64,000 nucleotides of DNA from positions 3,968,001 through 4,032,000 of the forward strand of contig NZ_CP060497.1 in NCBI RefSeq assembly GCF_014334135.1. Direction: 5' to 3'. The DNA is from Olivibacter sp. SDN3 (lineage in GTDB: Bacteria; Bacteroidota; Bacteroidia; Sphingobacteriales; Sphingobacteriaceae). Below are positions 1 through 8,946 of the stretch, one piece after another. The notes beneath the pieces were generated by a model that did no database searches, had not been told where the DNA came from, and saw only the letters and a list, made by a program, of their open reading frames with translations. Position 1 is the first letter of the stretch, and every line of letters begins with the position of its first letter. A program made the position numbers and the translations under genes.

Positions 1-325
1 GATAAAAGCGTATGTAACCATTATCGGGTGTGATATCGTAACGCCAAAGTAGCGGTCGGTTAGCGTCGCCGGTAAGAAAAGGCACTGCATCATCTGCCAT
101 AGCCAAATCAATAAAGACATCTGGATTACTAATGTTTGCATAACAGGCACCCAATGCTGCTTTTGCATCTTCTTCGGTATTGTAATAGGTTGCGTCTGTC
201 AGATTCGACAGCGGTGTGACGTCCAGGCGTTTCTCGCATGAGGTAAAAGCGAGTAAAAAGGATAGTATGATCATGCCGAAGCATATCTTTGTTGAGACTA
301 TCTGTTTGTTAAGATTCATACTCAT
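1..325 (-). CDS. SusD/RagB-family outer-membrane lipoprotein, 5' part only
   Basis: The reverse complement opens with ATG at 325 (a second in-frame ATG at 319) and runs off the left edge of the window. The readable ~108 residues start with a hydrophobic signal peptide ending in a lipobox (AFTSC, then EKRLDVTP), followed by the alpha-helical opening typical of SusD proteins (NLTDATYYNTEEDAKAALGA). SusD proteins are surface-exposed lipoproteins that bind a glycan and cap the SusC channel. The start lies four bases after the stop of the SusC gene, so the two are one transcript. The substrate-binding part and C-terminus lie outside the window, so the glycan cannot be guessed. The family call is secure; the ligand is unknown. 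Confidence 0.9.
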   Translation of the reverse strand, partial: MSMNLNKQIVSTKICFGMIILSFLLAFTSCEKRLDVTPLSNLTDATYYNTEEDAKAALGACYANISNPDVFIDLAMADDAVPFLTGDANRPLLWRYDITPDNGYIRFY

Positions 326-329
326 TTTG

Positions 330-3300
330 CTAAAATTTAAGGTTTAAACCAAAAAGATAGGTTTTTGCGGCCGGATAGGCCCCGTAATCGATCCCTTGAC
401 TGATCGTAGCATTTCCGAAGCGGTTAACTTCCGGATCATATCCAGTATAGGAAGTGATGGTGAAGAGGTTCTGTCCGGTAAGATATACACGGCATTCACT
501 AACAGAGAGCGATTGTAACCACTTTTTCGGGAAAGTATAACCAATAGATATATTCTTAAACCTAATATAAGAGCCGTCTTCTACATGTAAGGTTGATAAT
601 AAGCGCGACCCTCCGGCAGCATTGGCACGTGGTACGGTATTACCAGGATTTTCTGGCGTCCAGCGATCTAATACGCGCGACGATTGGTTATTACCTCCCG
701 TCATGTTCATCTGGTCAAATGTGCCGTAGTTCAGAATTTCATTACCAAAGGTGCCCTGAATAAAAATGTTAAGGTCAAAACCCTTATAAGAAAAGGTGTT
801 ATTTAATCCGCCAAAGGCGTCTGGATTGGCATTTCCGATGATATCTCGATCATCATCGTTGATCACTCCGTCGCCATTCATATCAATGTAGCGGAGGTCA
901 CCCGGTTGAGCATTCGGTTGTGCAGAGGCGTTAATTTCCACTTCATTCTGGAAGATACCATCTGTTCGGAAGCCAAAAAAATTGCCAATGGGTGTGCCAA
1001 CACGCATCAGGATAGGTGTCATTGTGGTATTATGTAAATCAGAAGCTGTGCCGCTCCTGAATTCGTTCCGATTATCCAGTGCCAGTACTTTATTTCTATT
1101 AAACGTGATATTGAATGCGGTGGTCCACATAAAGCCTCCACGATCGATATTGGTACTGTTAATAGCTAGTTCAAACCCACGGTTTTCTACACGGCCAATA
1201 TTTTGTAGCATGTTAGAGAAGCCGGAATTAGTGGGTACACCTACATCGAACAATAGATCGGATGTTGTCTTTATATAATAGTCTGACGTTAGTAACAGGC
1301 GGTTATTGAATAGGCCTATATCAAGCCCAATGTCTAGCTGAGCATTTTTTTCCCATCTGAGGTTGGGGTTGGTGATACCGGAGGGCGCATTTCCAGATAG
1401 CAATGCACCGCCCAGCACATAAGCGTATGGCGCAATGTTGGCAAGAAATCGATAGTTGTTGATTTCCTGGTTCCCAGACAAACCATAGCTTATTCTTAAT
1501 TTAGCATCCGACAGTGGTTGTATTCCTTGCATCCATTGCTCGTTATTAAACTTCCAAGCCAATGCGCCTGAAGGAAAGAATCCGAACTTGTTATTTGGTC
1601 CAAAACGAGAAGAACCATCGCGTCTCCCTGTTAAGGTGAGCAAGAAGCGATCGTCATAACCGTAATTTACCCGCGCAATATAGGAAATTAAGCGCCACTG
1701 ATTAGCCTCAGATACAGGAGGAACCAAAGTGGATGCTGCGCCAAGGTTATGATATTCTGCAAAATCATCATTGAAGGTATTGGCCCTGGCAGTAGCCGTT
1801 TCATAGTCAGACTGCTGGTAGGTATAACCCAATAACGCATTTAGTTGATGTACTTCTCCAAATTGTTTATCATAGGTTAGGGTGTTTTCATTAAGCCAAT
1901 TGATAGTTTGGGAGGAAGCAACAGAAGCACTGCCACCGAGGGTAGCGCCGGCGATGACCAACCGTGATATATAGGAACTTGTTTTGTTCGCTTGTAAGTC
2001 TGCACCTAAAGTGCTTCTAAATTTCAGGTCATCGGTAATTCGAAATTCAGCATAGGAATTCGCCAAAAAGCGGATGAGTGCATTCTTATTGGTGAATTCC
2101 TGTGTCATAGCATAGGGATTATCGGCCTGTAAGCCATTGAGCGGTCCTGAATTATTATAGTAGGAACCATCTTCATTGAATACGGGAAAAGTAGGAGAAT
2201 AATTCAGGGCCGAGGGTATGATACTCCCATAAGACGTGTTACCATCTACTTCTGTACGGGCATTGTTGCCGTGAGTATACACTCCCTGGGCAGATAACCC
2301 AACTTTTAGGCGAGAGGAGACATCACTGTCTAGATTAGCCCGTAATGAATAACGATTGAAGTCGGAATTATGGACAATCCCTTCCTGTCCATAGTAGCCA
2401 AGCGATATGGCGTACCTGGTTTTGTCAGAACCTCCCATGGCACTTAACTGATGATCTTGTATGGGGGCCGTTCGTAAGATCACGTCTTGCCAGTCAGTAC
2501 CAACCCCCAAGGAGGAAGGAAGCGGTCTTTCCGAACTACTGCCATCAAAATAGGGTGCAGATCCGTTGTTTATATAAGCGTCGTTCACAAACTCGGCAAA
2601 TTGCTGTGCATTTAGCAATGGGATTTTGCGACGAACGGATTGTTGACCATAATAGCCGTCGTAAGTGATAATCGACTGCCCCGCTTTACCACGGCGCGTA
2701 GTAACCAAGATCACGCCATTGGAGCCTCTTGAACCATAGATGGCAGTGGCTGAGGCATCTTTTAGTACTTCCATGGATTCGATATCGTTAATATTGATTG
2801 AATTTAGATTGCCAGTTGGAAAACCATCAATAACATATAGTGGCTCATTCCCGGCGTTTACAGAACCTGTTCCACGGATCCGAACGGTGGTTGCACCGCC
2901 TGGACGGGCAGAATTTGTGGTAACATTGACGCCTGCTACACGCCCTTGCATGGCGCGATCTAAAGCAACAATGGGAGTAGCCTGTATGTCTTTTTCACCC
3001 ACCGTAGAAACAGCTCCTGTGAGATCTCCTCTTTTTACGGAGCCGTACCCAACCACTACCACTTCATCCAAAGCCGATTCGTGTTCTATCAAAGTCATAT
3101 TAATCTGTGTTCGGTTATTGATGGTTTCTTCTACTCGCTGGTAGCCCGTGTATGAAAATACCAAGGTGTTACCACTTGTTACTTTAAGGGTATAATATCC
3201 ATCTTTATCGGTGGCTGTACCTATTTTAGGTTGATCCTTTACGATCACAGATACCCCTTCCAAAGGATCACCTTGTTGATCTAAAACTCTTCCTTCTATG

Positions 3301-3713
3301 ATTAGTTGTTGGAGGTTATAACTTGTATATATGTTTGAGGGAGGAATAGCCTCTTTTAGTTTGATAACGATGGTTTCATCTTCTCTAGAAACAATGTCAA
3401 TTTGGAGTGGCGCAAAACACTGAGCCAAAACTTTCTCAATAGGTTCCCTCTTGACATTTAAAGTAACCTTGGGGAGTTCACGTATCAAATCGGCGTTGTA
3501 GATGAAATCGTAACCACTGATTTTACTAAGCTTGAGCAAAACGGCTTTAACTGGTTCTCGCTTTACTTCTATTGTAACGAGCTGTGCTTTGATGGATGCA
3601 AAACTGTGTGTAAATAGAATAGTTAGCATGAAAATGAGTTTCATCACTACAAATAATTTTGTGGAATAGCTGTGGCATAGCCAGCTATTCCATGCAGCAT
3701 TTTTTTTGTACAT
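330..3713 (-). CDS. SusC/RagA-type TonB-dependent transporter with N-terminal STN domain
   Basis: This 1127-residue outer-membrane receptor imports a ligand, probably an oligosaccharide, through a TonB-energised barrel. The order is signal peptide (cleavage near residue 44), STN/secretin-like signalling domain (about 45-119), carboxypeptidase-D regulatory-like beta-sandwich (about 138-208), a VGYGSVKRGDLTG linker at 220-233, the plug with its hallmark YGSRGSNGVILVTT segment near 326-339, then the barrel ending in the aromatic residue F (LNLKF). The STN domain is the part that talks to a FecR anti-sigma factor, and the next two genes upstream are exactly FecR and an ECF sigma factor. Expression is therefore expected to be induced by its own substrate through trans-envelope signalling. 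The SusD partner follows after 4 bases. Full length, no defects seen. The N-terminus is long, and an internal Met at residue 24 is an alternative start. Confidence 0.95.
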   Translation of the reverse strand: MYKKNAAWNSWLCHSYSTKLFVVMKLIFMLTILFTHSFASIKAQLVTIEVKREPVKAVLLKLSKISGYDFIYNADLIRELPKVTLNVKREPIEKVLAQCFAPLQIDIVSREDETIVIKLKEAIPPSNIYTSYNLQQLIIEGRVLDQQGDPLEGVSVIVKDQPKIGTATDKDGYYTLKVTSGNTLVFSYTGYQRVEETINNRTQINMTLIEHESALDEVVVVGYGSVKRGDLTGAVSTVGEKDIQATPIVALDRAMQGRVAGVNVTTNSARPGGATTVRIRGTGSVNAGNEPLYVIDGFPTGNLNSININDIESMEVLKDASATAIYGSRGSNGVILVTTRRGKAGQSIITYDGYYGQQSVRRKIPLLNAQQFAEFVNDAYINNGSAPYFDGSSSERPLPSSLGVGTDWQDVILRTAPIQDHQLSAMGGSDKTRYAISLGYYGQEGIVHNSDFNRYSLRANLDSDVSSRLKVGLSAQGVYTHGNNARTEVDGNTSYGSIIPSALNYSPTFPVFNEDGSYYNNSGPLNGLQADNPYAMTQEFTNKNALIRFLANSYAEFRITDDLKFRSTLGADLQANKTSSYISRLVIAGATLGGSASVASSQTINWLNENTLTYDKQFGEVHQLNALLGYTYQQSDYETATARANTFNDDFAEYHNLGAASTLVPPVSEANQWRLISYIARVNYGYDDRFLLTLTGRRDGSSRFGPNNKFGFFPSGALAWKFNNEQWMQGIQPLSDAKLRISYGLSGNQEINNYRFLANIAPYAYVLGGALLSGNAPSGITNPNLRWEKNAQLDIGLDIGLFNNRLLLTSDYYIKTTSDLLFDVGVPTNSGFSNMLQNIGRVENRGFELAINSTNIDRGGFMWTTAFNITFNRNKVLALDNRNEFRSGTASDLHNTTMTPILMRVGTPIGNFFGFRTDGIFQNEVEINASAQPNAQPGDLRYIDMNGDGVINDDDRDIIGNANPDAFGGLNNTFSYKGFDLNIFIQGTFGNEILNYGTFDQMNMTGGNNQSSRVLDRWTPENPGNTVPRANAAGGSRLLSTLHVEDGSYIRFKNISIGYTFPKKWLQSLSVSECRVYLTGQNLFTITSYTGYDPEVNRFGNATISQGIDYGAYPAAKTYLFGLNLKF

Positions 3714-3778
3714 TTGAATATTAGGTTATAATGAATGAATTTTTGCGAATTTTACCTAATGTTAAGCTATCGCTTTTC

Positions 3779-3806
3779 TATCAGGAGTGCGCCAACACTC
3801 CTGATA
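3779..3806. repeat. Inverted repeat between fecR and susC
   Basis: An 11-base perfect stem (TATCAGGAGTG / CACTCCTGATA) with a 6-base loop sits just downstream of the FecR stop and about 65 bases before the SusC start. No U-run follows it on the minus strand, so it is not a canonical terminator in the direction of the flanking genes. It could lower read-through from the sigma/anti-sigma operon into susC or stabilise an mRNA end. Function is inferred only. Confidence 0.6.
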
Positions 3807-3819
3807 TTCTTTTGGTAAT

Positions 3820-4992
3820 TTACTCAGACATGATTGTTACCCTCCTTCCTGTTAATTTGTAACGAATTTGTCCGGTTGATGCTAGACTTTTTAAGAGTTG
3901 CTGAAGACTTTTATTCTTTGAAAAGGTGCCACCAAACAGGCTATCTTTAACATTACCTTCATAAACCACTTCCACGTCATACCATCTACTTACTTTTTGC
4001 ATAATGGTTTCTATGTTTTCTTCGTTGAAGAGAAAATAACCATTTTTCCAAGCTGTGGCTTCTTGAATATCCCCAGGAACAACGGATAGATGTTCTGAAT
4101 GCCGGGAGCTTCTCGCTTCCTGGCCAGGCTTCAAAATCTGATGGTCTGCACTTGTCTGAACGCTGATAGAGCCTTCAACCAACGTTGTTCGCATGAGTAC
4201 CTCATCATTGTAGGCAAATACATTGAATTTTGTGCCTAAAACTTCGATGGTCTGTTTGTTAGTGGAAACTATAAAAGGTTTGTTGCTATCCTTTGTTATT
4301 TCAAAATAACCCTCTCCGGCTAACTCTACATAACGTTCTCCTGTTTGAAATTGTGAAGGAAATTTAAGAGAGGAGTTTGCATTTAACCATACTGTCGAAC
4401 CATCGGGCAGCGTAATCTGATATTCTCCTCCAAGTGGAGTGCAGATGGTATGATAGGCAGGATGTGCAACTTGAGGTGTGGCTTTGCTGTAATCGCAGCT
4501 AACCTTGCCATCGGCTGCCTTGGTTATGACCATGCCCGCTTTATTGGTTGTTTCACCTATGCGCATGCTATCCAATGCCACTACAGAGCCGTCTTGCAAA
4601 AGCAATTGGGCGCTATGTTGACCTGGGGGTATGTCTGTTACCGATTTGGAGTAAAAAATATTGTCGTGCGATATCAAAAATAAACCTACACCTATTATTA
4701 ACATGACAGATGCAGCTAGCACATACCGGGACCACTTCCGTTTGGTACGATAAGCCTCCATACGATGTTTAAGTCGACTAACAGAACTTTCCACATCATA
4801 TTTTTGCATTTTTTCTACTAAGCGGTGGACGGACTGTTCATGTTCCAGTTCATGAAAAAGAGATTTGTTTTTTGCAGACTCGGCCTTCCATCGCTGGATC
4901 TCCAGCTCTTCTTCTGCTGAAAGCTGTTGCTGCAATCTTTTGGATAATAAGTATATCATCCGTTCTATCTCGTGAAAAGAATCGTATGCCAT
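3820..4992 (-). CDS. FecR-family anti-sigma factor
   Basis: This 390-residue inner-membrane protein should hold the adjacent ECF sigma factor inactive until the SusC STN domain reports ligand. It has a cytoplasmic N-terminal helical part (about 1-80), one transmembrane helix (about 86-106, RYVLAASVMLIIGVGLFLIS), a periplasmic FecR domain containing the typical LPDGSTVWLNANSSLKFP and GTKFNVFAY segments, and a C-terminal DUF4974-like domain (about 320-390, NIETIMQKVSRWYDVEVVYE). DUF4974 is characteristic of Bacteroidota Sus-linked FecR proteins. The gene lies 69 bases downstream of the sigma gene on the same strand. Length and domains are complete. Confidence 0.95.
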   Translation of the reverse strand: MAYDSFHEIERMIYLLSKRLQQQLSAEEELEIQRWKAESAKNKSLFHELEHEQSVHRLVEKMQKYDVESSVSRLKHRMEAYRTKRKWSRYVLAASVMLIIGVGLFLISHDNIFYSKSVTDIPPGQHSAQLLLQDGSVVALDSMRIGETTNKAGMVITKAADGKVSCDYSKATPQVAHPAYHTICTPLGGEYQITLPDGSTVWLNANSSLKFPSQFQTGERYVELAGEGYFEITKDSNKPFIVSTNKQTIEVLGTKFNVFAYNDEVLMRTTLVEGSISVQTSADHQILKPGQEARSSRHSEHLSVVPGDIQEATAWKNGYFLFNEENIETIMQKVSRWYDVEVVYEGNVKDSLFGGTFSKNKSLQQLLKSLASTGQIRYKLTGRRVTIMSE

Positions 4993-5061
4993 CTCAGGTA
5001 AATTGGTTTATAGGTTAATACGACAGTAACCCAAAAACGTACCTATAGATGCTTTATTTTT

Positions 5062-5619
5062 TTAACGACATAATATATGCACAACTAGCGCTAGAGCAAT
5101 GCCGTTTCCAGAAAGCTGTTGTCTCAGTATTTTTAAGGCCCGTACCTTGTGATTTTTGACAGTTTGGATGGATAGCGCCAGTTCCTTGGCTATTTCTTCA
5201 TTGTTTAAACCGTCTATAAACTCTAAATGGATTACCTTGCGACATTGTAGCGGGAGATTGTTAATTGCTCTATAAATTTCTGATACCACTTCTGAACGGA
5301 TGATATCATGTAAATGGTCGTTTTCTATCGTACTACTCTGCAGATTGATGAAGTCAAGATTACGGTGTTTCCTACCCGACATTTTTATGAAATCCAGACA
5401 AGCATTTTTAGTAGATTGGTATAGAGAAGCCTGCATGTGCGAGACATTCATAAATGTTTTCTTTTGCGTCCATAAACGAAAGAATAAGTTCTCGATAATA
5501 TCTTCACTTTCTTCATCTCCTACATACTTGGCGGCGAAGAATCGAAGTGAAGGGTAATATAGCTTATAAACCTCCTCAAATACGACACTTTCTCCTAAGT
5601 TTATAACGTTGGTCATCAT
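5062..5619 (-). CDS. ECF-type RNA polymerase sigma factor (sigma-70 family)
   Basis: The 185-residue protein has a sigma region 2 (about 14-80, with YYPSLRFFAAKYVGDEESEDIIENLFFRLW) and a region 4 helix-turn-helix (about 125-175, LPLQCRKVIHLEFIDGLNNEEIAKELALSIQTVKNHKVRALKIL, read here in pieces). Such factors direct RNA polymerase to their cognate susCD operon once released from FecR. The genes sigma, fecR, susC, susD lie in that order on one strand, the standard arrangement for substrate-induced glycan loci in this phylum. The first residues are MMTNV, and either Met could start. A recognisable housekeeping promoter was not found in the 280-base gap to the divergent GMC gene. Confidence 0.95.
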   Translation of the reverse strand: MMTNVINLGESVVFEEVYKLYYPSLRFFAAKYVGDEESEDIIENLFFRLWTQKKTFMNVSHMQASLYQSTKNACLDFIKMSGRKHRNLDFINLQSSTIENDHLHDIIRSEVVSEIYRAINNLPLQCRKVIHLEFIDGLNNEEIAKELALSIQTVKNHKVRALKILRQQLSGNGIALALVVHILCR

Positions 5620-5901
5620 ATTTTTTGCTTGTGCAGTTGTGTTTTGTTTATAATTGTTTACAGGCGGCGGAGGTCTCCGTTACACATTTATACCAGTAAA
5701 GGTAAGAAAAAAATAAGATTTAGTGATTATTATGTATGTTTGAAGTGTAAACCCAAGAGTTCCAGCTGTGGTATTGGATTAATTTTCTTGGTTTTATGAG
5801 AAATGATCAATTTAAAAAACGTTTTAGCAATGATTTATTAAATAATAATAGTAATTTCATTGCCGTTAAATACTAATTGCTAAATAACCATATATAATCT
5901 G

Positions 5902-7638
5902 ATGAGACAGTTTGAAATACAGGAGCAGGAGCAGCTTTATGATGCGATTGTTGTAGGTTCAGGTGCCGGGGGCGGCATGGCGGGTTATGTGCTCGCAAAA
6001 GCAGGGCTCAAAGTGTTAATGCTCGAGGCAGGTCCTTTTTTTGACCCTGCAAAGGATGCTTTACAATTGAGATGGCCTTGGGAATCACCAAGGCGTGGAG
6101 CGTCGACAATACGACCTTTTGGCGATTTTGATGCCGCTTATGGTGGGTGGGAGTTGGATGGTGAACCTTATACCACTGCGCAAGGTACCGAATTCACTTG
6201 GTTTCGAGCTCGCATGTTGGGAGGTAGAACGAACCATTGGGGACGTATCTCGCTTCGGATGGGACCGGATGATTTTAAGCCTAAAGATGGAGTGACTGAC
6301 GAATGGCCCATTACGTACGAAGAGGTAAAACCTTATTACGATAAGGTAGACCGCTTCATCGGTATATATGGTACAGTGGAAGGAATTCGTAATGAACCCG
6401 ATGGCATTTTCCTAAAGCCACCAAAACCTAGGCTTAATGAGTTGTTTATAAAACGCGGAGCAAAAAAGGCAGGCGTTACTGTTATTCCTGGACGAGGTTC
6501 CGTTTTGACCGAAGCGCTGCCGGGCATGGAAGGGAGGGGTACTTGCTTTTTTTGTGGTCAGTGTGGTAGGGGATGTAAGGTATATGGAGATTTTTCTTCT
6601 TCTTCTTGTTTGGTTATTCCAGCAATGAAGACGAAGAATTTGACGGTAGTAGATAATGCCATGGTACGAGAAGTGTTAACGAATGATGAAGGTCTTGCTA
6701 CTGGGGTTTCTTATGTTAATACTGTTGATTTTCAGGAGTATACTGTTAAAGCTAAGATGGTGATACTCGGCGCAAGTGCTTGTGAATCTGCTAGGTTAAT
6801 GCTTAATTCTAAGTCTAAAACACATCCAAGTGGCATAGGAAATAGTAGTGGTTTAGTGGGGAGATATCTCCATGATTCTACAGGATCTAGTATGTCTGGT
6901 TTTATTCCTGAACTTATGGAAAGAAAACGTTACAATGAGGACGGAGTGGGCAGTGTGCATATTTATTCTCCCTGGTGGCTGGATAATAAAAAGCTTGATT
7001 TTCCACGAGGTTATCATATTGAATATGGCGGTGGTTTACATATGCCCGCTTATGGTTTTCTAGATTGGGTGCCTGCGGTTAATGGTATGGTGCCTGCAAA
7101 AGATGGTTCCAAAAAAGAGCAGGGAGGGTATGGCGTTTCATTGAAGAATGATTATAGACGTTTTTATGGAGCGAATGTAGGGATGGCGGGGAGGGGTACC
7201 GCACTGGCGCATAAGAATAATTACTGTGAAATAGATCCGGATAGGGTGGATAAATATGGGATTCCGGTACTTCGTTTCCATTATAAATGGGCAAGGGAGG
7301 AGGTCGCACAAGCCAAACATATGCAGGAAACTTTTAAATCTATTATGCACGAAATGGGGGCCATTGTTACTTCGCCTGAGCAGGGGGCCGATACGTCTTA
7401 TGGATTGGAGACCCCGGGAAAGATTATACATGAGGGTGGAACAACAAGAATGGGAAATGATCCAAATACATCGGTAGTCAATAAATGGTGTCAGGCGCAC
7501 GATTGTAAAAATCTATTCGTAGTAGATGCGGCGCCATTTGTACAACAAGGAGATAAAAATCTAACTTGGACTATTTTGGCTTTATCGATGCGTACAGCGG
7601 AATATATTTTAGACCAGCGAAATAAACTAAACGTATAA
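5902..7638 (+). CDS. GMC-family FAD-dependent oxidoreductase (gluconate/sugar dehydrogenase large subunit type)
   Basis: The 578-residue flavoenzyme oxidises an alcohol or sugar hydroxyl group and passes electrons on. Visible features are the FAD dinucleotide fold near the N-terminus (VVGSGAGGGMAGYVLAKAG, followed by the acidic LMLEAG), a GGRTNHWGR motif, a cysteine cluster C215-C218-C221-C225, and the C-terminal GMC signature with HEGGTTRMG and a GDKNLTWT segment that matches the usual NPTLT-like stretch next to the active site. The next gene, 6 bases on, is a subunit 3-like protein, as in membrane-bound gluconate or sorbose dehydrogenases. No cytochrome c subunit is encoded nearby, so the electron acceptor is open. 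The CxxCxxCxxxC spacing resembles an iron-sulfur ligand set (see findings). Substrate not determinable here. Confidence 0.93.
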   Translation: MRQFEIQEQEQLYDAIVVGSGAGGGMAGYVLAKAGLKVLMLEAGPFFDPAKDALQLRWPWESPRRGASTIRPFGDFDAAYGGWELDGEPYTTAQGTEFTWFRARMLGGRTNHWGRISLRMGPDDFKPKDGVTDEWPITYEEVKPYYDKVDRFIGIYGTVEGIRNEPDGIFLKPPKPRLNELFIKRGAKKAGVTVIPGRGSVLTEALPGMEGRGTCFFCGQCGRGCKVYGDFSSSSCLVIPAMKTKNLTVVDNAMVREVLTNDEGLATGVSYVNTVDFQEYTVKAKMVILGASACESARLMLNSKSKTHPSGIGNSSGLVGRYLHDSTGSSMSGFIPELMERKRYNEDGVGSVHIYSPWWLDNKKLDFPRGYHIEYGGGLHMPAYGFLDWVPAVNGMVPAKDGSKKEQGGYGVSLKNDYRRFYGANVGMAGRGTALAHKNNYCEIDPDRVDKYGIPVLRFHYKWAREEVAQAKHMQETFKSIMHEMGAIVTSPEQGADTSYGLETPGKIIHEGGTTRMGNDPNTSVVNKWCQAHDCKNLFVVDAAPFVQQGDKNLTWTILALSMRTAEYILDQRNKLNV

Positions 7639-7644
7639 ACGATT

Positions 7645-8277
7645 ATGAATAGAAGGGAATCTCTAAAAGCATTAGGTCTGACCACAGTTGGTACAGGCTT
7701 ACTGCTGGAATCGTGTAAACAGGGCGATTCAAAAAAACAAACGCTCACTGAAAATGCTGAAAAGCAAAAGCTGCCCGGCGTACAGGATTTTGAGCATGCA
7801 AGGAATAATCGGTTAAATAGTGAACGTTTCTTTGATGATCACGAAATGGCGACAATCAGCATTTTGTCAGATATTATTATTCCTAAAGATGAATTTTCCG
7901 AGAGTGCTTCTACGACAGGTGTGCCTGATTTTATTGAGTTCATGGTAAAAGATATACCAGCTTATAAAATACCTATGCGTGGAGGATTAAAATGGTTAGA
8001 TATACAGTGCTTAAAAAGATATAATCACGTTTTTATCGAGTGCGATGCAAAGGAACAATTGGAAATGTTGGATGAAATTGCTTATCCTAATAAGGCCGAA
8101 CCGGCAATGCAACAGGGGGTGACTTTTTTTAGTCTGATACGTAATCTAACAGCTTCTGGCTTCTTCACCAGTGAAATTGGAGTAAAAGACATTGGTTATG
8201 TAGGGAATAAACCTGAGTTCTGGGATGGGGTTCCTCCCGATGTGTTGAAACAATATGGTTTTACTGGAGAAGACTGA
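7645..8277 (+). CDS. Gluconate 2-dehydrogenase subunit 3-family protein
   Basis: The 210-residue protein begins MNRRESLKALGLTTVGTGLLLESC, a signal with paired arginines followed by a lipobox-like SC, which fits Tat-dependent export and possible lipidation. The body (DHEMATISILSDIIIPKDEFSESASTTGVPDFIEFMV) is the recognisable core of the gluconate 2-dehydrogenase subunit 3 family. This subunit usually acts as an export and assembly partner for the GMC flavoprotein, which itself lacks a signal peptide; hitch-hiker export of the pair is the likely reason for the twin-arginine leader. The gene follows the GMC gene by 6 bases. Confidence 0.9.
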   Translation: MNRRESLKALGLTTVGTGLLLESCKQGDSKKQTLTENAEKQKLPGVQDFEHARNNRLNSERFFDDHEMATISILSDIIIPKDEFSESASTTGVPDFIEFMVKDIPAYKIPMRGGLKWLDIQCLKRYNHVFIECDAKEQLEMLDEIAYPNKAEPAMQQGVTFFSLIRNLTASGFFTSEIGVKDIGYVGNKPEFWDGVPPDVLKQYGFTGED

Positions 8278-8326
8278 CACGAAACATTTAGGTTAATTAC
8301 TTGTTTCTTGGTTAAACACACAATCA

Positions 8327-8788
8327 ATGGAAACAAGAGAGAAAATTGCAGATGTATTAAATGATTTAATAAAAATCAACAATGATCGGATCAAAGGTTA
8401 CCAAACCGCAGTAGAAGATACTTCCTGGAGCGACGTTGATTTGAAAGCATTATTTGAGTTTTATGTAGCACAAACTAAAAAATTTAATAGAGAGCTCTCA
8501 GAAGCTGTTGCTAAGTATGCAGGTGAATTGCCGGATAAAGGAACGACGACGACGGGGAAATTGCACCGTATTTGGATCGATCTTAAGACAACTATTACAG
8601 GGAAAGACCGGCAATCTATTTTACAGGAATGCGAAAGAGGAGAAGATGCCAGTAAAAAAGCATATAACGATGCATTAGGCGAGGCGATAGATTTTCCAAC
8701 AGAGGTGCAGCAGTTAATTAGAAATCAGGCTGACGAGCAACTGCAAGGTCATGATAAAATTCGGGATTTACGAGATAATGAATCATGA
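8327..8788 (+). CDS. PA2169-family four-helix-bundle protein
   Basis: This 153-residue, soluble, highly helical protein matches the PA2169/DUF2383 family (starts METREKIADVLNDLIKINNDRIKGYQTA, with a mid-protein segment CERGEDASKKAYNDAL and a C-terminal helix LIRNQADEQLQGHDKI). Members are ferritin-like four-helix bundles often found among general stress genes; their biochemical role is not established. It lies 49 bases after the subunit 3 gene on the same strand and is followed at once by a strong terminator, so it probably ends the GMC transcript. Confidence 0.85.
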   Translation: METREKIADVLNDLIKINNDRIKGYQTAVEDTSWSDVDLKALFEFYVAQTKKFNRELSEAVAKYAGELPDKGTTTTGKLHRIWIDLKTTITGKDRQSILQECERGEDASKKAYNDALGEAIDFPTEVQQLIRNQADEQLQGHDKIRDLRDNES

Positions 8789-8845
8789 AATACTTTATAA
8801 GCAAAAAGCGGACAAATTTGTCCGCTTTTTGCTTATAAAGTATTT
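8788..8845. terminator. 58-base perfect palindrome, bidirectional terminator
   Basis: Two 29-base arms (8788-8816 and 8817-8845) are exactly complementary with no spacer. The GC-rich core AGCGGAC/GTCCGCT is flanked by A5 on the left and T5 on the right, so a hairpin plus U-run forms in either direction. The stop codon of the PA2169 gene shares its last base with the first arm. It most likely terminates the GMC operon before the CE15 gene. Confidence 0.85.
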
Positions 8846-8946
8846 TCTATTAATTTGTATATTGTTTGCCTAAAGTTTCTTTTATAATTTTAACTAGTTG
8901 ACATTTTTACCCATTTATAGCCGTATTCTGTAAAGCATACAAGTTT

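Noticed and set aside
5641-5690. A short GC-rich palindrome (GGAGGTCTCC) before the sigma gene
   Set aside because: Ten bases in a GC-rich patch can occur by chance, and no partner site was seen.
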